Assembly: GCA_936450465.1 (NCBI GenBank)
Contig: OW388303.1
Coordinates: forward strand, 5,333,193 to 5,397,192
Direction of reading: 5' to 3'
Length of the DNA: 64,000 nt
From: Gibbula magus
Taxonomy: Eukaryota; Mollusca; Gastropoda; Trochida; Trochidae
Below, one piece after another: positions 29,401 through 41,046 of the stretch. Position 1 is the first letter of the stretch. Every line of letters starts with the position of its first letter. The position numbers were made by a program, and so were the translations under genes. The notes below the pieces were generated by a model, which was not told the origin of the DNA, ran no database searches, and saw nothing but the letters and a program-made list of their open reading frames with translations.

Positions 29401-30184
29401 GACCTGAACTACACCACCAAGAGACATAATTATATTCCGGAATTAAATTTCGTACTAATTGACCCGGGGCGGTGAATGAATAAGCACCCTGTGACCTGCT
29501 ACACTCGAGTTCATCATGTTCTATCAAGCATGCACGCAGGAGGTACAGGGTGATGATGAAATACTAACCATCTGACTTGTAGATTATGATTTTCACTGCA
29601 TTTATGCTTTCATAATGGATAAATTGTATATTGTTTTGTAATTGCTAATGGGTTTATAAATGGATGGTTAAATCATATTCACTCAGTCACCTATGACGTA
29701 TTTGCAGCAGTCGATGACCTGTAGTATTCAGTGCAATGTATGCCACTAATGGTAAGTAATACGTACACGTATATCATGGGGTATGAGGGACATAAGTAGC
29801 ATTTTCGGTGCAAATAGTGAAGCTTTTTCCATCAATAATATTGCTTTTGCGATTATTTTTTCAGAAAAGCAATATTTTAACTGCATACATACGTAAAATG
29901 ACAGTTTCATATTCAATGATTAAAAAAAACCCAGCACCACGGAAAATGTATTGCAAAGATTGTATTGTGAATTTTGTTAGCCTCTCCTCGATAATGATTA
30001 CAGTACATGTATATAAACTTAGTTAACCAAGGTAACTGATGTTTGCCAACTTAGGCTTTTCAGGTAAGTGATACAAAGTTAATGAGTTTTGAAAGAGAAA
30101 TTGAAACATATTTATGATCATAAAAATCTGAAATATTTGCTTATTTGCTATAGATATAAAACATTTGTTCAGATATATTGTTTG
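26411..30184. other. 3.8 kb without supported gene
   Basis: There is no convincing coding frame. GC-richer patches at 26640-26800 and 28040-28400 show no open frame, domain or RNA fold I recognise. The latter contains a small TCAGCAAT/ATTGCTGA inverted pair. The remainder is AT-rich. Confidence 0.45.
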
Positions 30185-30547
30185 TTAAAGGGGCAGTAGC
30201 ACGTTTTTTCGCTCAAATAAATTGATGAAATGTATTTGAAAAATAATTTCACCAATAGTAAAACATCCTTCTCTCTTCGGAAAATAAAGTTTAAAATGAG
30301 TGTACATGTTTCGGTAAAGCTATGGGAATCATTTTTGTAATAAAAAATAAAAAATTGTGTTCACAATAAAATGGCCGCCATGCAATTTTCGCTATATACG
30401 CAACATAGTTTTTACCTCTACAGATAATTGGTCTGTGTTATAAGATGTTTTACCCTCTAAAGTTCATTTAAATGACATAAACTATCATTATAAATGGGAA
30501 ATTTGAAAAAAATAAATTTTGCAAAAAACGTGCTACTGCCCCTTTAA
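30185..30547. mobile_element. TTAA-flanked MITE, 355 bp
   Basis: The terminal inverted repeats start AGGGGCAGTAGCACGTTTTT (30189) and end with its inverse AAAAACGTGCTACTGCCCCT (to 30543), about 22 bp with one indel. TTAA lies immediately outside both ends (30185-30188 and 30544-30547), as for piggyBac-type insertion. The interior is AT-rich and non-coding. A related left end lies at 47166-47192. Confidence 0.85.
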
Positions 30548-32440
30548 GGGCGTTTAAGGTATCTCAGTTCAAACCAAAACATAGACACGTCTGTTGTAAA
30601 CTTAATAAAAAGCAATTAATATGGGGAGTGTTTATGTGAAATGTACGTGCAATAATAAACGTAAAGACAGGTCTTTTAAATACTATAATATAATACTATA
30701 CTATTATGTATTTCTACATCGCCTTTATCATCTCAATTAGTCTATTAAAAACAAAGTGTAGTTATGTAATCTTCAAATTCGTTTGTTTTCATTGTACCTT
30801 AAAATAGAAGAGATTTATTACTCACCATGGAAAATACTGCAATGTAATATTCACTTCAATATCGCAATATTACAATGCAGCAACACGTATGACGTCATAA
30901 TGGTTCGGACTAATTACGTCATATTTCTAACATTACTGTTACAATGGTATTCAACAGTGTTTGACTCGGGGAAACATAATTGTCATGCCATTAGGAATAG
31001 GGAGTTTCTCTCAATTTATGTTGTAGAATATACAAAACTATTTTCCGTACAATATGATTTTATTAAAAATGTAAAGAGATGAAATCAATTTCGTTCGTTT
31101 GAGACATTATCCTTATCGTATTCAATTAAAAAGTTTTTTTATACGAAAGGTTATTAGATATCGTCTATGTATTTGATACCATGTGTTAAGATTTGATTTT
31201 CAGAGTCTACGAATATGGCTCTTGGACTAGTTTCCTTTACATGTTATTGATACTGGAATCACAGTTACACTCTTAGACTAGTTTCCTTTACATGTTATTG
31301 ATACTGGATTCACAGTTACACTCTTAGACTAGTTTCCTTTACATGTTATTGATACTGGATTCACAGTTACACTCTTAGACTAGTTTCCTTTACATGTTAT
31401 TGATACTGGATTCACAGTTACACTCTTAGACTAGTTTCCTTTACATGTTATTGATACTGGATTCACAGTTACACTCTTAGACTAGTTTCCTTTACATGTT
31501 ATTGATACTGGATTCACAGTTACACTCTTAGACTAGTTTCCTTTACATGATATTGATACTGGAATCACAGTTACACGATTTCAAATGTCCTTCTAAATGT
31601 AAGACTGATCCTGTTCAATGAACATATGCAAGAAATTAACATTTAAAAAACGTTGAATTATTTAAAAATACAGTTCATTTACTAAATGTCAGCCTGACGA
31701 CATTCCAAAATTTGAATGTAACGTTAAAATGCATGTTCCTGGTGTAAGTAAAGTGATAATTTATCCACTTATCTAACTACTGAATTCATTATTGCATCAC
31801 GAAGACACTCCTTGCATGCACCTTGTCACGTGATGTGCTTCAATAGAAGCACGTTTGCTAGCGTTGGTGCATAACTGAACATGCCATATTTGACATGACG
31901 TGTGCAGTTTGTAGACAGAAATAACTGTTTTCATTGAAAAGAAACGTACTTTGCTGCGACATGACTATGATGCAATACAACATTCCAGGGAAAATACTCT
32001 ACAATAGATTACTACCATGGCATGGAACAAAAAATGCGATTTTCTTTTCATGAAATGTTTCTTTTGATGATTTCAAGTTACGGTCGTGTTTCTATAGGTT
32101 TATTCATAGTACTAGACAGTCAAATACACCGACATGGAATGCGAGTGCAGCAGTTTGAGTCATGATGCAATCGATACAAATAAAGCATTATGTTAGAGTT
32201 ATTTTGATCAGTTGTAACAGAAAAAAATGTTTTAATAGTTTTCGTATCTACATGGTACACGTGCCAATTTGAAATAAAAGCTAATTTTGGAACTGACATT
32301 ATCAATGAAAATAAGTGGGCATTTTAATCATGTGTTTGAAGAACAATATAACTGGCATAAGTTTTCAAATCAAAACAATGTGTTTGTTTTTGAGAATTTA
32401 TATATATTCTTAGATAATGTGTTCTTGATATAGGTATAAA
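30548..32440. repeat. Diverged tandem duplication, unit 1
   Basis: Matches 32441-33930 in the same order and orientation. TAGACACGTCTGTTGTAAAC near 30582 matches TAGACACTCCTGTTGTTTAC near 32489. ATGTACGTGC follows in both. ACACTCCTTG...GTCACGTGAT near 31806 matches 33452. GATGCAATACAA near 31969 matches 33600. Identity is patchy, so the duplication is old. Unit 1 additionally holds the 51-bp array. Weak open frames (for example 30783-31082) have no domain. Confidence 0.7.
31222..31575. repeat. 51-bp tandem repeat, ~7 nearly identical copies
   Basis: The unit core is GACTAGTTTCCTTTACATG followed by ATTGATACTGGATTCACAG. Starts are at 31222, 31273, 31324, 31375, 31426, 31477 and 31528. The five central copies look identical and only the edge copies differ, so amplification or homogenisation is recent. 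Although 51 is a multiple of 3, all three plus frames contain stops. Confidence 0.97.
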
Positions 32441-33930
32441 ATATCAACAGAAACTCTTACTGGGAGGTTTACGAGTTGAGACCACCCCTAGACACTCCTG
32501 TTGTTTACTTGAAGAGAGGCAATTAAAATAGGAAGTTTAATGTGTCATGTACGTGCGCAGAGGCAGGGTTTAACTATCCAAGCAAGCAACTATATTCTGT
32601 CATATTTACCTTGATAACTGGACAGATTAAAATAAAAAAAGAGTCCTGGACTATGTAATTCATTAGGCTTTGTGGGATTATTGCTTTAGGTTGCTGAATC
32701 TTGAACAAGGGCCTAGTTTTGCACTCAGATTCTTAAAAAGTATGTATCACCATTTTATTAAATATTGGAAAGGAGACATGAGAAATTGAATTTTCAGAAA
32801 ACAGAGTCTCCTTTACAAATTTTCAATATGTTTAGTCTTAGTGTTAGACTTGGCAGAGCCCTCTAATCCTATTTAATGGTCACCACAACCCTCCATTTGC
32901 CATTGATCTTTAAAAGTACACATTTGGATGTAGGCGAACATGCCCAAGAAACCTATACACAAGAAGTCAACAATACGTTGTTAAGGTATGACCTTTATAG
33001 CTCTCACTAGAGGGCCTAGGATCAGCCAATACACAAGAAATAATCCACATAACGGAGCTAGCTGGACCCTATGTTTTAACTTACAAGAACCATTGGTTCT
33101 GGAGAAGAGGTCGGATACACTGATGCAGGGTGCCCTGACATGGTGCATTCCCCAAGTGCATAGCATTATGTTTTATGTTTGTTTACTACACGTAATATGG
33201 AAGGCACAGACAAAAGGAAGATTGGACGTGCGAAAGGGAACGGCAATGATGTGATAACAATTATAAATACTTTTTTTGAAAGTTTTTCAGATATTTAACA
33301 CATCAATTACATTGATTCATTTACATTTTGAATTTGAATTTTCATCTTGGTTCTACTTGTCCACGGTTGTAAGATAAAGATTGTAAGATAAGGGGAATTT
33401 TTCTTTCAAAGGGTCTTGTCAACAACCGAGTTTGGAATTACATCATGACAACACTCCTTGTAAGGACATGCTTCTGGTCACGTGATCATAGTGGTGCACA
33501 ACTGAGCACTAGACTCGACGTGACGTGCATGTATTTGTAGACAGACACACAGCTGGTCTGATTGTGAAGAATGTACTGTCCTGTGTCATGTGTGTACATG
33601 ATGCAATACAATATTTGACATTCTTTCAACCTAAACTAGTCTGACACAGTCTCTGAAAAATACCATTTTGTTAAAAGTTGCAAAGAGGCCTCTGAGAATT
33701 GGGAATCTCAGGTAACTTTAGACTTGCTTTTCAATGGTGGATCGAGATCGGTGAAGTAAAACTAATACTAAATAAACTGTTGTTTTTGGATAAGACTAAC
33801 AGCGAATTTATATCTGATAATCTTAATAGCCAAATTAAAAAAAAATGAATGGCTATAAGTAAGCTGAATGGTTGTTTCAAAAATCATTTTCACAATATCA
33901 AAGTAAACAAGATGTGTTTGTTAAACACGG
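32441..33930. repeat. Diverged tandem duplication, unit 2
   Basis: Second copy of 30548-32440, about 1.9 kb downstream at its start and 1.65 kb at its middle. The offset change is partly explained by the 51-bp array present only in unit 1. No gene is supported; an 88-codon frame at 32988-33254 shows no domain. Confidence 0.7.
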
Positions 33931-34680
33931 ATGCCCCCGGGTATACCATAGTTATGGCCATGGTTAAAGTTTTCTGAATATTGTCCACTCACATAGGTCA
34001 AGGTCATAAGGTCAAATATGATGACCACATCTGAAAGGTCTCATCACAAGGTCTGCATATGCCAAGTATGAACGCCCTAGCTCTGAGCAATCTAAAGTTA
34101 TGGCCAAGGTTAAAGTTTCCTGAAGATGTCCACTGCGGCAAGGTCAAGGTCAAGGTCACAAGGTCAAATATGATGACCTCATCTGAAGGTCTCATCACAA
34201 GGTATGCACATGTCAAGTATGAAAGCCGTAACTCTTAACAATCAAAGGTTATTGCCAAGGTTAAAGTTTTTTGAAAATTTTCATTGCGGCAAGGTCAAGG
34301 TCACAAGGTCAAATATGATGACCTCATCTGAAAGGTCTCATCACAAGGTATGCACATGCCAAGTATGAAAGCCCTAGCTCTGAGCAATCTAAAGTTATGG
34401 CCAAGGTTAAAGTTTTTTGAAAATGTCAATTGCCGCAAGTCAAGGTCACAAGGTCAAATACGATGACCTCATCTGAAAGGTCTCATCACAAGGTATGCAC
34501 ATGCCAAGTATGAAAGCCCTAGCTCTGAGCAATCCAAAGTTATGGCCAAGGTTAAAGTATTTGTGGACAAACACACAGACGGACAGACGGACGGACGGAC
34601 GGACGGACGGACGGACGGACGGACGGACAGACGGACAGGTGATAAACAATATACCCCCGGAATCTCCGATTCGGGGGCAT
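33931..34680 (+). mobile_element. pearl-type Helitron-like non-autonomous element
   Basis: The ends are ATGCCCCCG and CGGGGGCAT, short inverted repeats. Inside are about four copies of a ~146-bp unit (TCATCACAAGG at about 34041, 34192, 34338 and 34483). The unit is rich in AAGGTCAAGGTCACAAGGTC. After the last unit come an (ACGG)n/(GGAC)n tract at 34580-34635 and a 3' hairpin formed by CCCCCGGAATC and GATTCGGGGG. This order (short subterminal inverted repeats, core tandem repeats, tetranucleotide microsatellite, 3' hairpin) is what is known for the pearl/HINE elements of bivalves. No Rep/Helicase is encoded. Confidence 0.85.
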
Positions 34681-35101
34681 AAAAATATGTTATGCACTAG
34701 TCCGCTTTTAGAAAACATCCTGTAATGACTTGACATATGTTATGTAAGTATATAGTTGAACTATTTTAAGGAAGTAGTGAGTTCAACACAACACAACCTA
34801 CAAGTACATGTGTAACATCATCTTATACACGGTGGATGAACCAGTCCGTGAATTGGCATCTTGGAGTGGCTGTGCATTTGGCTAATGAACAATTACGTCT
34901 TTGAATGTCTTTTACAAGTGAAATGCACTGGCTCCTTTTGGAATTTTAAACAGAAAATGTGACGTTTTCACTCTACCACAGAAACACGGCTCCTTCTCAA
35001 AGCAATCATACAAGTGACAATCAACTATAAAGTGTATGGTAGCGCATGGTTTACCTCAGTGTCCCACAGTGAGGGATCCAGTGAGGGTAGGGGTTTTGAA
35101 T
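34681..35101. other. Sequence without recognised gene
   Basis: Nothing recognised. Confidence 0.4.
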
Positions 35102-35192
35102 CCCCCCCCCCCCCCCCCCCACACACACACCCTTGTAAAAAGTTGCATATAAGTTTGATAGACCTCTGGGTGAACCCCCCCCCCCCCCCCCC
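35102..35192. repeat. Paired poly-C tracts with (AC)n
   Basis: C19 at 35102-35120 followed by (AC)5, then a second C18 at 35175-35192 only ~55 bp later. The minus strand carries two long G runs able to form G-quadruplexes. Read errors in homopolymers are likely. The Pro/Gly-rich frames through here are artefacts. Confidence 0.95.
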
Positions 35193-36106
35193 TCTTGATT
35201 CTTTTCGATATTTGTATATAACTCCCTTTCCTTTTGAAAATTCTTATGCCAGGGTATCATCTGTGCAGACCTAATCACGATGGTCCTGAACTTATATTTC
35301 ACATAATTTGGATAGCAGCTGCAGCCCGCTTGATTACAAGGTGTACCCAACAACATTAACATTTTCTTTATATATGCATGGATTTTTTTATAAACGTGCA
35401 TATTTTTTTCTTTTGCTTCAAGTTTCTAATTCACTTCATTGATTGTGTTCTGTATCCAGATTTTATTTTGTTGCACTTGAGTAACGATGAAATATGTCTT
35501 AATGACTTGTTCGCCAATCCATATTTCTATTTGAGAAATAAAAATAATTATAACCACGTTGGTCCTGTCATTTGAGGGGGATAGTGGAGAGAGACGGAAG
35601 GTGACACGGGCTGGGTGATTGAGGATGAAGGATGAAGCCGTGTGTGGTATTCCAAGTTGTAAGTATCCGAGTATTGAGGATGTACACAGTTACACAGACA
35701 GTGCCGCATATTGCATCACTTGACCTAATCTGTCGAGGAGCGTTCATCTACGAAAGGAAACTGTCAATAGTTGAGTAATCGGTGTGCTACTGTTAAGGAT
35801 TGTCTCTCATCAGTATGATTTCAGGCGTGGATGTGTGCGTGTTATATATAATACATACCCTGTCATTATTACCTTGAGCTTTGAACAATATTTCAGAGAA
35901 GGTTACATTTCCCTATCATATAGCAACTGGACATCTGTGCATCTTCGTTTTTCAGCAATTAAATGTGAATATTCTCAAATTGAGCTTAATTATGTCATGT
36001 AATCTTGTCTTTGAGGTATCGAAGTATGGCGAACGTGACAGCGATAATGTTGTGTTTTATTCTCTCTAAAATCTCCAATAAATGATCGACAGCGTCAACA
36101 TTAATC
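35193..36106. other. Sequence upstream of a candidate first exon
   Basis: Short frames without domains; no clear TATA box or other promoter motif could be fixed. If 36107 is a real start codon, part of this stretch would be 5' UTR and promoter. Confidence 0.35.
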
Positions 36107-36286
36107 ATGGATTTTATTATATACCCATTGATTGTACTTGTAATAACCTTTTCCTCACTAAGTCAATATTGCATTTTTTATTCCAAAGTTGAGAAATATT
36201 TCTGTTCAATTTCTGAACCCTGTTGTCTATGTCAGAACACCTCTTCTTCTATTTTATCTTGCCAAAGATCGACAGGACGATGCATG
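36107..36286 (+). CDS. Candidate first coding exon of a secreted or membrane cysteine-rich protein
   Basis: The best coding candidate in the window. The ATG at 36107 opens 60 codons. Residues 1-20 form a classic signal peptide (MDFIIYPLIVLVITFSS, then LSQ). Seven cysteines follow at residues 22, 33, 39, 40, 42, 52 and 59. The stretch CCLC-x9-C-x3-TG-x-C recalls the first half of laminin-type or MEGF/scavenger-receptor EGF-like repeats (C-x-C ... C..xTGxC), a family common in molluscs; this is a resemblance, not an identification. The frame reaches GCATG|GTAAGTTTG at 36286/36287, a consensus splice donor with phase 0, and would stop six codons later if unspliced. The next exon was not found downstream in the window; a 1.5-kb satellite would lie in the first intron. 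Confidence 0.4.
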
Positions 36287-36292
36287 GTAAGT
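36287..36292 (+). promoter_or_regulatory. Putative 5' splice site (GTAAGT)
   Basis: ATG|GTAAGTTTG is a near-perfect metazoan donor and closes the candidate exon in frame. Confidence 0.4.
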
Positions 36293-36927
36293 TTGAGAGT
36301 TTGATTATTGAACACATTGACAAAGGACGATTCTTTGGTAGTGAAGTTGAAGTAATGCATTTGGCGTCCAAGTTATGCATTTGGCGTCCAAACAAAATCG
36401 AAATTACATGCACATAGGTACACCAGTGTACTCACAAGAATCACATGTAAGACCAAGTTTCATTAATCAGTATCACATTGCATGGTATATGTGAGTGGCC
36501 ATCTGTTCGTGATATGAATGTCAATCATTGACAAGCAAAACAGGTTCTATAGATATACAGCTTCTTTATTGTAAAGATAAAATTGCTAAATTAAAAGACA
36601 ACATAAAAACTTTACAAAATTGTGTATCTTTTCCTGAAGAAACATAATGCGTGATACTTCCTGTTTCCTTGTCATTATATTGTCACATGATTCGTTTGTT
36701 AATCGAAACAAAAAGTTCCTCATAATCTCAATTTTTACTCGCCTATATTGTTCGACATTGGACAATTCATGTCATTGTTATTCATGTTTTTTTTCAATTA
36801 TCCGTTGTTGTTGTGCAGTAGATGTGTTGTAACATTAGTATTATGTTTTCAGGGAATTGAGAAAAATAAGGAAATCAGTTAAGCATGCAATGCCTTCTAC
36901 CTGTGTAGCCAAATGTTCACCCTACTA
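36293..36927. other. Possible first intron, 5' part
   Basis: The phrase ATGCATTTGGCGTCCAA is directly duplicated at 36355-36390. Otherwise nothing recognised. Confidence 0.35.
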
Positions 36928-38412
36928 GTATATGTCACCATACGATACCTACGCTATGTCACGATATGGACACCTAACCTATGTCACCATATTGACACCT
37001 ATCCTATGTCACCATACAATACCTACGCTATGTCACGATGTGGACACCTAACCTATGTCACCATATTGACACCTATCCTATGTCACCATACAATACCTAC
37101 GCTATGTCACGATATTGACACCTAACCTATGTCACCATATTGACACCTATCCTATGTCACCATACAATACCTACGCTATGTCACGATGTGGACACCTAAC
37201 CTATGTCACCATATTGACACCTATCCTATGTCACCATACAATACCTACGCTATGTCACGATGTGGACACCTAACCTATGTCACCATATTGACACCTAACC
37301 TATGTCACCATACGATACCTACGCTATTACAACATATTGACACCTAACCTATGTCACCATATTGACACCTAACCTATGTCACGATATGGACACCTAACCT
37401 ATGTCACGATATGGACACCTAACCTATATCACCATATCGACACCTACGCTATTACAGCATATTGACACCTACCCTATGTCACGATATGGACACCTATCCT
37501 ATGTCACTATATTGACACCTAACCTATGTCACCATACGATACCTACGCTATTACAACATATTGACACCTAACCTATGTCACGATATGGACACCTAACATA
37601 TGTCACTATATTGACAACTAACCTATGTCACCATATCGACATCTATCCTATGTCACCATACGATACCTACGCTATTACAACATATTGACATCTAACCTAT
37701 ATCACGATATGGACACCTAACCTATGTCACTATATTGACATCTAACCTATGTCACCATATGGACACCTATCCTATGTCACCATAAGATACCTACGCTATT
37801 TCACGATATGGACACCTAACCTATGTCACCATATCGACACCTAACCTATGTCATCATACGATACCTACGCTATTACAACATATTGACACCTAACCTATGT
37901 CACCGTATTGACACCTAACCTATGTCACTATATTGACACCTAACCTATGTCACCATATGGACACCTATCCTATGTCAACATATGGACACCTAACCCATGT
38001 CAACATATGGACACCTAACCCATGTCAACATATGGACACCTAACCTATATCAACATATGGACACCTAACAAATGTCAACATATGGACACCTAACCTATGT
38101 CACCATATGGACACATAACCTATGTCACCATATGGACACCTAACTTATGTCACCGTATGGACACCTAACCTATGTCACCATATGGACACATAACCTATGT
38201 CACCATATGGACACATAACCTATGTCACCGTATGGACACCTAACAAATGTCAACATATGGACACCTAACCTATGTCACCATATGGACACATAACCTGTGT
38301 CACCGTATGGACACCTAACTTATGTCACCATATGGACACCTAACTTATGTCACCATATGGACACCTAACTTATGTCACCATATGGACACCTAACTTATGT
38401 CACCATATGGAT
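36928..38412. repeat. 25-bp satellite array with 74-bp higher-order repeat
   Basis: About 59 copies of a 25-bp unit with core CCTATGTCACCATAT(T/G)GACAC. In the left part three units form a 74-bp higher-order repeat: GCTATGTCACGAT occurs at about 37027, 37101, 37175 and 37249, with GATACCTACGCT inserts. The middle (37270-37900) mixes GCTATTACAACATATTGACA variants. The right part (37960-38412) becomes a uniform ATATGGACACCTAAC type. The array thus has three zones homogenised separately. Confidence 0.96.
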
Positions 38413-38990
38413 GACAGAATAGTGTAACCTAATCCGGAAACGCAACCGAAAATCTTCAGCTAGACACACACTACACAAGTGCACTTACGATATTCATGCC
38501 TGCGTCTCATCATATGCTAAACATCGCTTCAGGAAAACCAATAAAACCATGTTAACTCATTGATAATTTAAAATATTTTTTATATCCAAAATTATCAGAA
38601 GCAATCTTAACAGCAGGATTATGACTCATTGATTAACATTACAATGAACTGTAGGGCATCCTAGTTACATCAGATAAAATGATGCAAGTGTGACGTTCAT
38701 ATGAGCAAGACAGACCGCATGCACATCCTGTACAACCATAAACTGACGTGGGAGTGTATTCAAGGATGTTTATCGATACTAATCACTTCCTTCTGCTTGA
38801 AATATTACTTCCTTCTTGCCATGTGTAGGCATGTGATTGTAAGACAACACATTGTAGTGATTGAAAGACTGTCAATTGATTTCATTTTTGTTTAGAATTA
38901 CTTCAACTTCTTAGAGGCTTTAAATGATAGATTTGATTAAACATTGTATTTCGTTTTGGACCCCAAAATACATTTCGTAAAAAACTTAAA
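38413..38990. other. Sequence without recognised gene
   Basis: Nothing recognised; a weak 64-codon frame at 38701-38895 has no support. Confidence 0.4.
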
Positions 38991-38993
38991 TAT

Positions 38994-39072
<79 letters not shown>
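38991..39072. repeat. (ATTT)n microsatellite
   Basis: About 20 uninterrupted tetranucleotides. Confidence 0.98.
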
Positions 39073-39073
39073 G

Positions 39074-39088
39074 ACTACTACTACTACA

Positions 39089-39166
<78 letters not shown>

Positions 39167-39236
39167 GCTGCTACTACTACTACTACTACAACTGCTACTA
39201 CTACTACTACTACTGCTACTATTATTACTACTCTAG
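39074..39236. repeat. (ACT)n microsatellite
   Basis: About 54 triplets of ACT with ACA, GCT and ATT interruptions, directly following the (ATTT)n tract. Poly-Tyr and poly-Val frames here are artefacts. Confidence 0.97.
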
Positions 39237-39515
39237 TGGTATCACAGTCTTCTCCCAATAATAATAGCAGCCATTTTGATAAAATTATCCATATTATTAA
39301 ATCTTTAGTCGTCTCTAAGCACCTCATGTCGCCTTAAGTCGATCCTTTTTCAATGCAACCAACATACAATATTGAGGCAGCATGTACATGTCATAACTTT
39401 AAACATATACAACTATAAAAGGGTGAACTGTATAAGTGGTGTAGGTCTATATATATATATATATATATTATACATATAAGTATATAGGATTTTTTATGCA
39501 TATACTTACATCACC
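39237..39515. other. Spacer with short (TA)n
   Basis: A short TA tract lies at about 39449-39470; no gene. Confidence 0.5.
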
Positions 39516-39880
39516 AAGTTGAGAATATAAAGGACTTTTCGTCGCCTTAAAACACATAACATGTTTTCTGGACCTCCACTTTCGATTGTTGGACCTCGAT
39601 TTTTTTCTAGGCCCCGTGGTCGTGTGGTAAGATGTTGGTATTGGTTGTCCCATTTCAAGACGTGCCCAGACTATGTAATACCAGCACTGCTTTGTTAAAT
39701 ATTGTACTTGATAAGCAGAACATGCCTATACACATACAGGTTTGTACATTTATATGACAAGATATACCATCATCAATACATTTATCAAAACATATAAATA
39801 TACATGTTTTAGGCCATCAACACGTTTTGAAGTTGAGAATATAAAGGACTTTTCGTCGCCTTAAAACACATAACATGTTT
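39516..39880. repeat. SINE-like unit bracketed by perfect 51-bp direct repeats
   Basis: The 51-bp sequences 39516-39566 and 39830-39880 (starting AAGTTGAGAATATAAAGGAC) are identical. Between them lies a ~260-bp unit that recurs at 41047-41303. Its head, GGCCCCGTGGTCGTGTGGTA, resembles a tRNA A-box region. A weak B-box-like ATTTCAAGACGTG follows about 45 nt later, suggesting tRNA-derived SINE ancestry. The 51-bp repeats are too long for an ordinary SINE target duplication, so a tandem duplication or a terminal-repeat structure is possible. Confidence 0.7.
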
Positions 39881-40823
39881 GACTGTATTAAGAGACACAT
39901 GTGAACATCACTGACATCATAAAACTAACATTAAACTGGCTACATTAACTAAGAAAGGTGTCTCTTTCAAAGAAATATAATCAGCGGTTTTACAAGAACA
40001 ACATCACATGTTAGTCACACGCATGGTCGTCCTTTCCACAACATTTCTTGCTGCAAATCAATATATAAAGAAGCAATGAAGCACTCTTTCAATGATTACT
40101 GGACCGTTGTAGAAGCAGTATTTACTGCAACACCCGACACTGCCGGTATATGGGTCATATCGATCAACTGATGTAATGACACATAAAGGAAGTGAATTGT
40201 ACTGTTATCAAATATTCGACATTTCTTCAAGACATTCTGCAACGAACATAACAAAGAATTGTAAACAAAAGAAACTGTAAAAGAGTAAATTCACACCAAG
40301 CTGAGAACGTTGAACTTCTCTAGATAATCTATAACTTGAAAAAAACAACAACATAAAACAAACAAATAAACTTCACCGTTCTTTGTGAACAGTTGATAAT
40401 GCCATGTATTGTTATAACAGTGTTAACAATAACATGTATTGTTATATCAATATTGATAATGGTATATATTGTTAACAAGTGAAAGACACGGTTGAACGTG
40501 TGATTAGTAATACTTTCATAATGGTTAAGCATTGATTGTGTACAGTTATTCAATAAATTACAGAACAAAGAGGAAGGAAAGTGTACAGTAAATATTATTT
40601 CATGTGTACATGTATCCATTGGAAACCTGTTCCCACAATTGTATGACTCGTCTACTTAGAACATACATGTCAATAACACCATATGTTATTCTATCCCAAT
40701 GAAGAAGTATGGTGTGTTTATACTAGATCATAATCTAAGAACTCCTACCGACAAAGGAGGACATGCCAAACTTTAAGTTCCAATATTAAGTACACCATCA
40801 TAACACAATAATGGAGTAAGTAA
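39881..40823. other. Sequence without recognised gene
   Basis: A small cluster of AACA(T)GTATTGTTAT repeats occurs at 40398-40475; otherwise nothing recognised. Confidence 0.45.
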
Positions 40824-40825
40824 AA

Positions 40826-40918
40826 TGGACTTGAACATAAATATTGTATCACTTCCTCCTCATACTGTATCGTACACTTACTACGCCATTTCTGTTTCTA
40901 TATGTAGTCCGGACTGTC
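40826..40918. repeat. Local direct repeat, copy 1
   Basis: Matches 41849-41945: AGTGTATCACTTCCTCCTCA-like start, ATCGTACACTTACTACGCCA, then TTTCT.CTTCT and GT.CGGACTG. The two copies bracket the second SINE-like unit. Confidence 0.85.
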
Positions 40919-41046
40919 TAACATTTACATTTCGGATAACACTACTTTCAATAGTACAAATTATTGTACATTTGCAGGAGAACAAGAGCATTGACCGTAA
41001 CAACAGCTCACACCATCATGGGGTTCGACTCAATGTTAAAATAGCT

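Noticed and set aside
34446..34736. Open frames on both strands with Arg-Pro-Ser-Val and Asp-Gly-Arg-Thr repeats
   Set aside because: Translations of the (GGAC)n tract inside the pearl-like element.
35051..35401. Gly-rich 116-codon minus frame
   Set aside because: Its glycine runs are the poly-C tracts read backwards; the rest shows no domain.
38944..39327. Poly-Tyr and poly-Val frames
   Set aside because: Triplet and tetranucleotide microsatellites.
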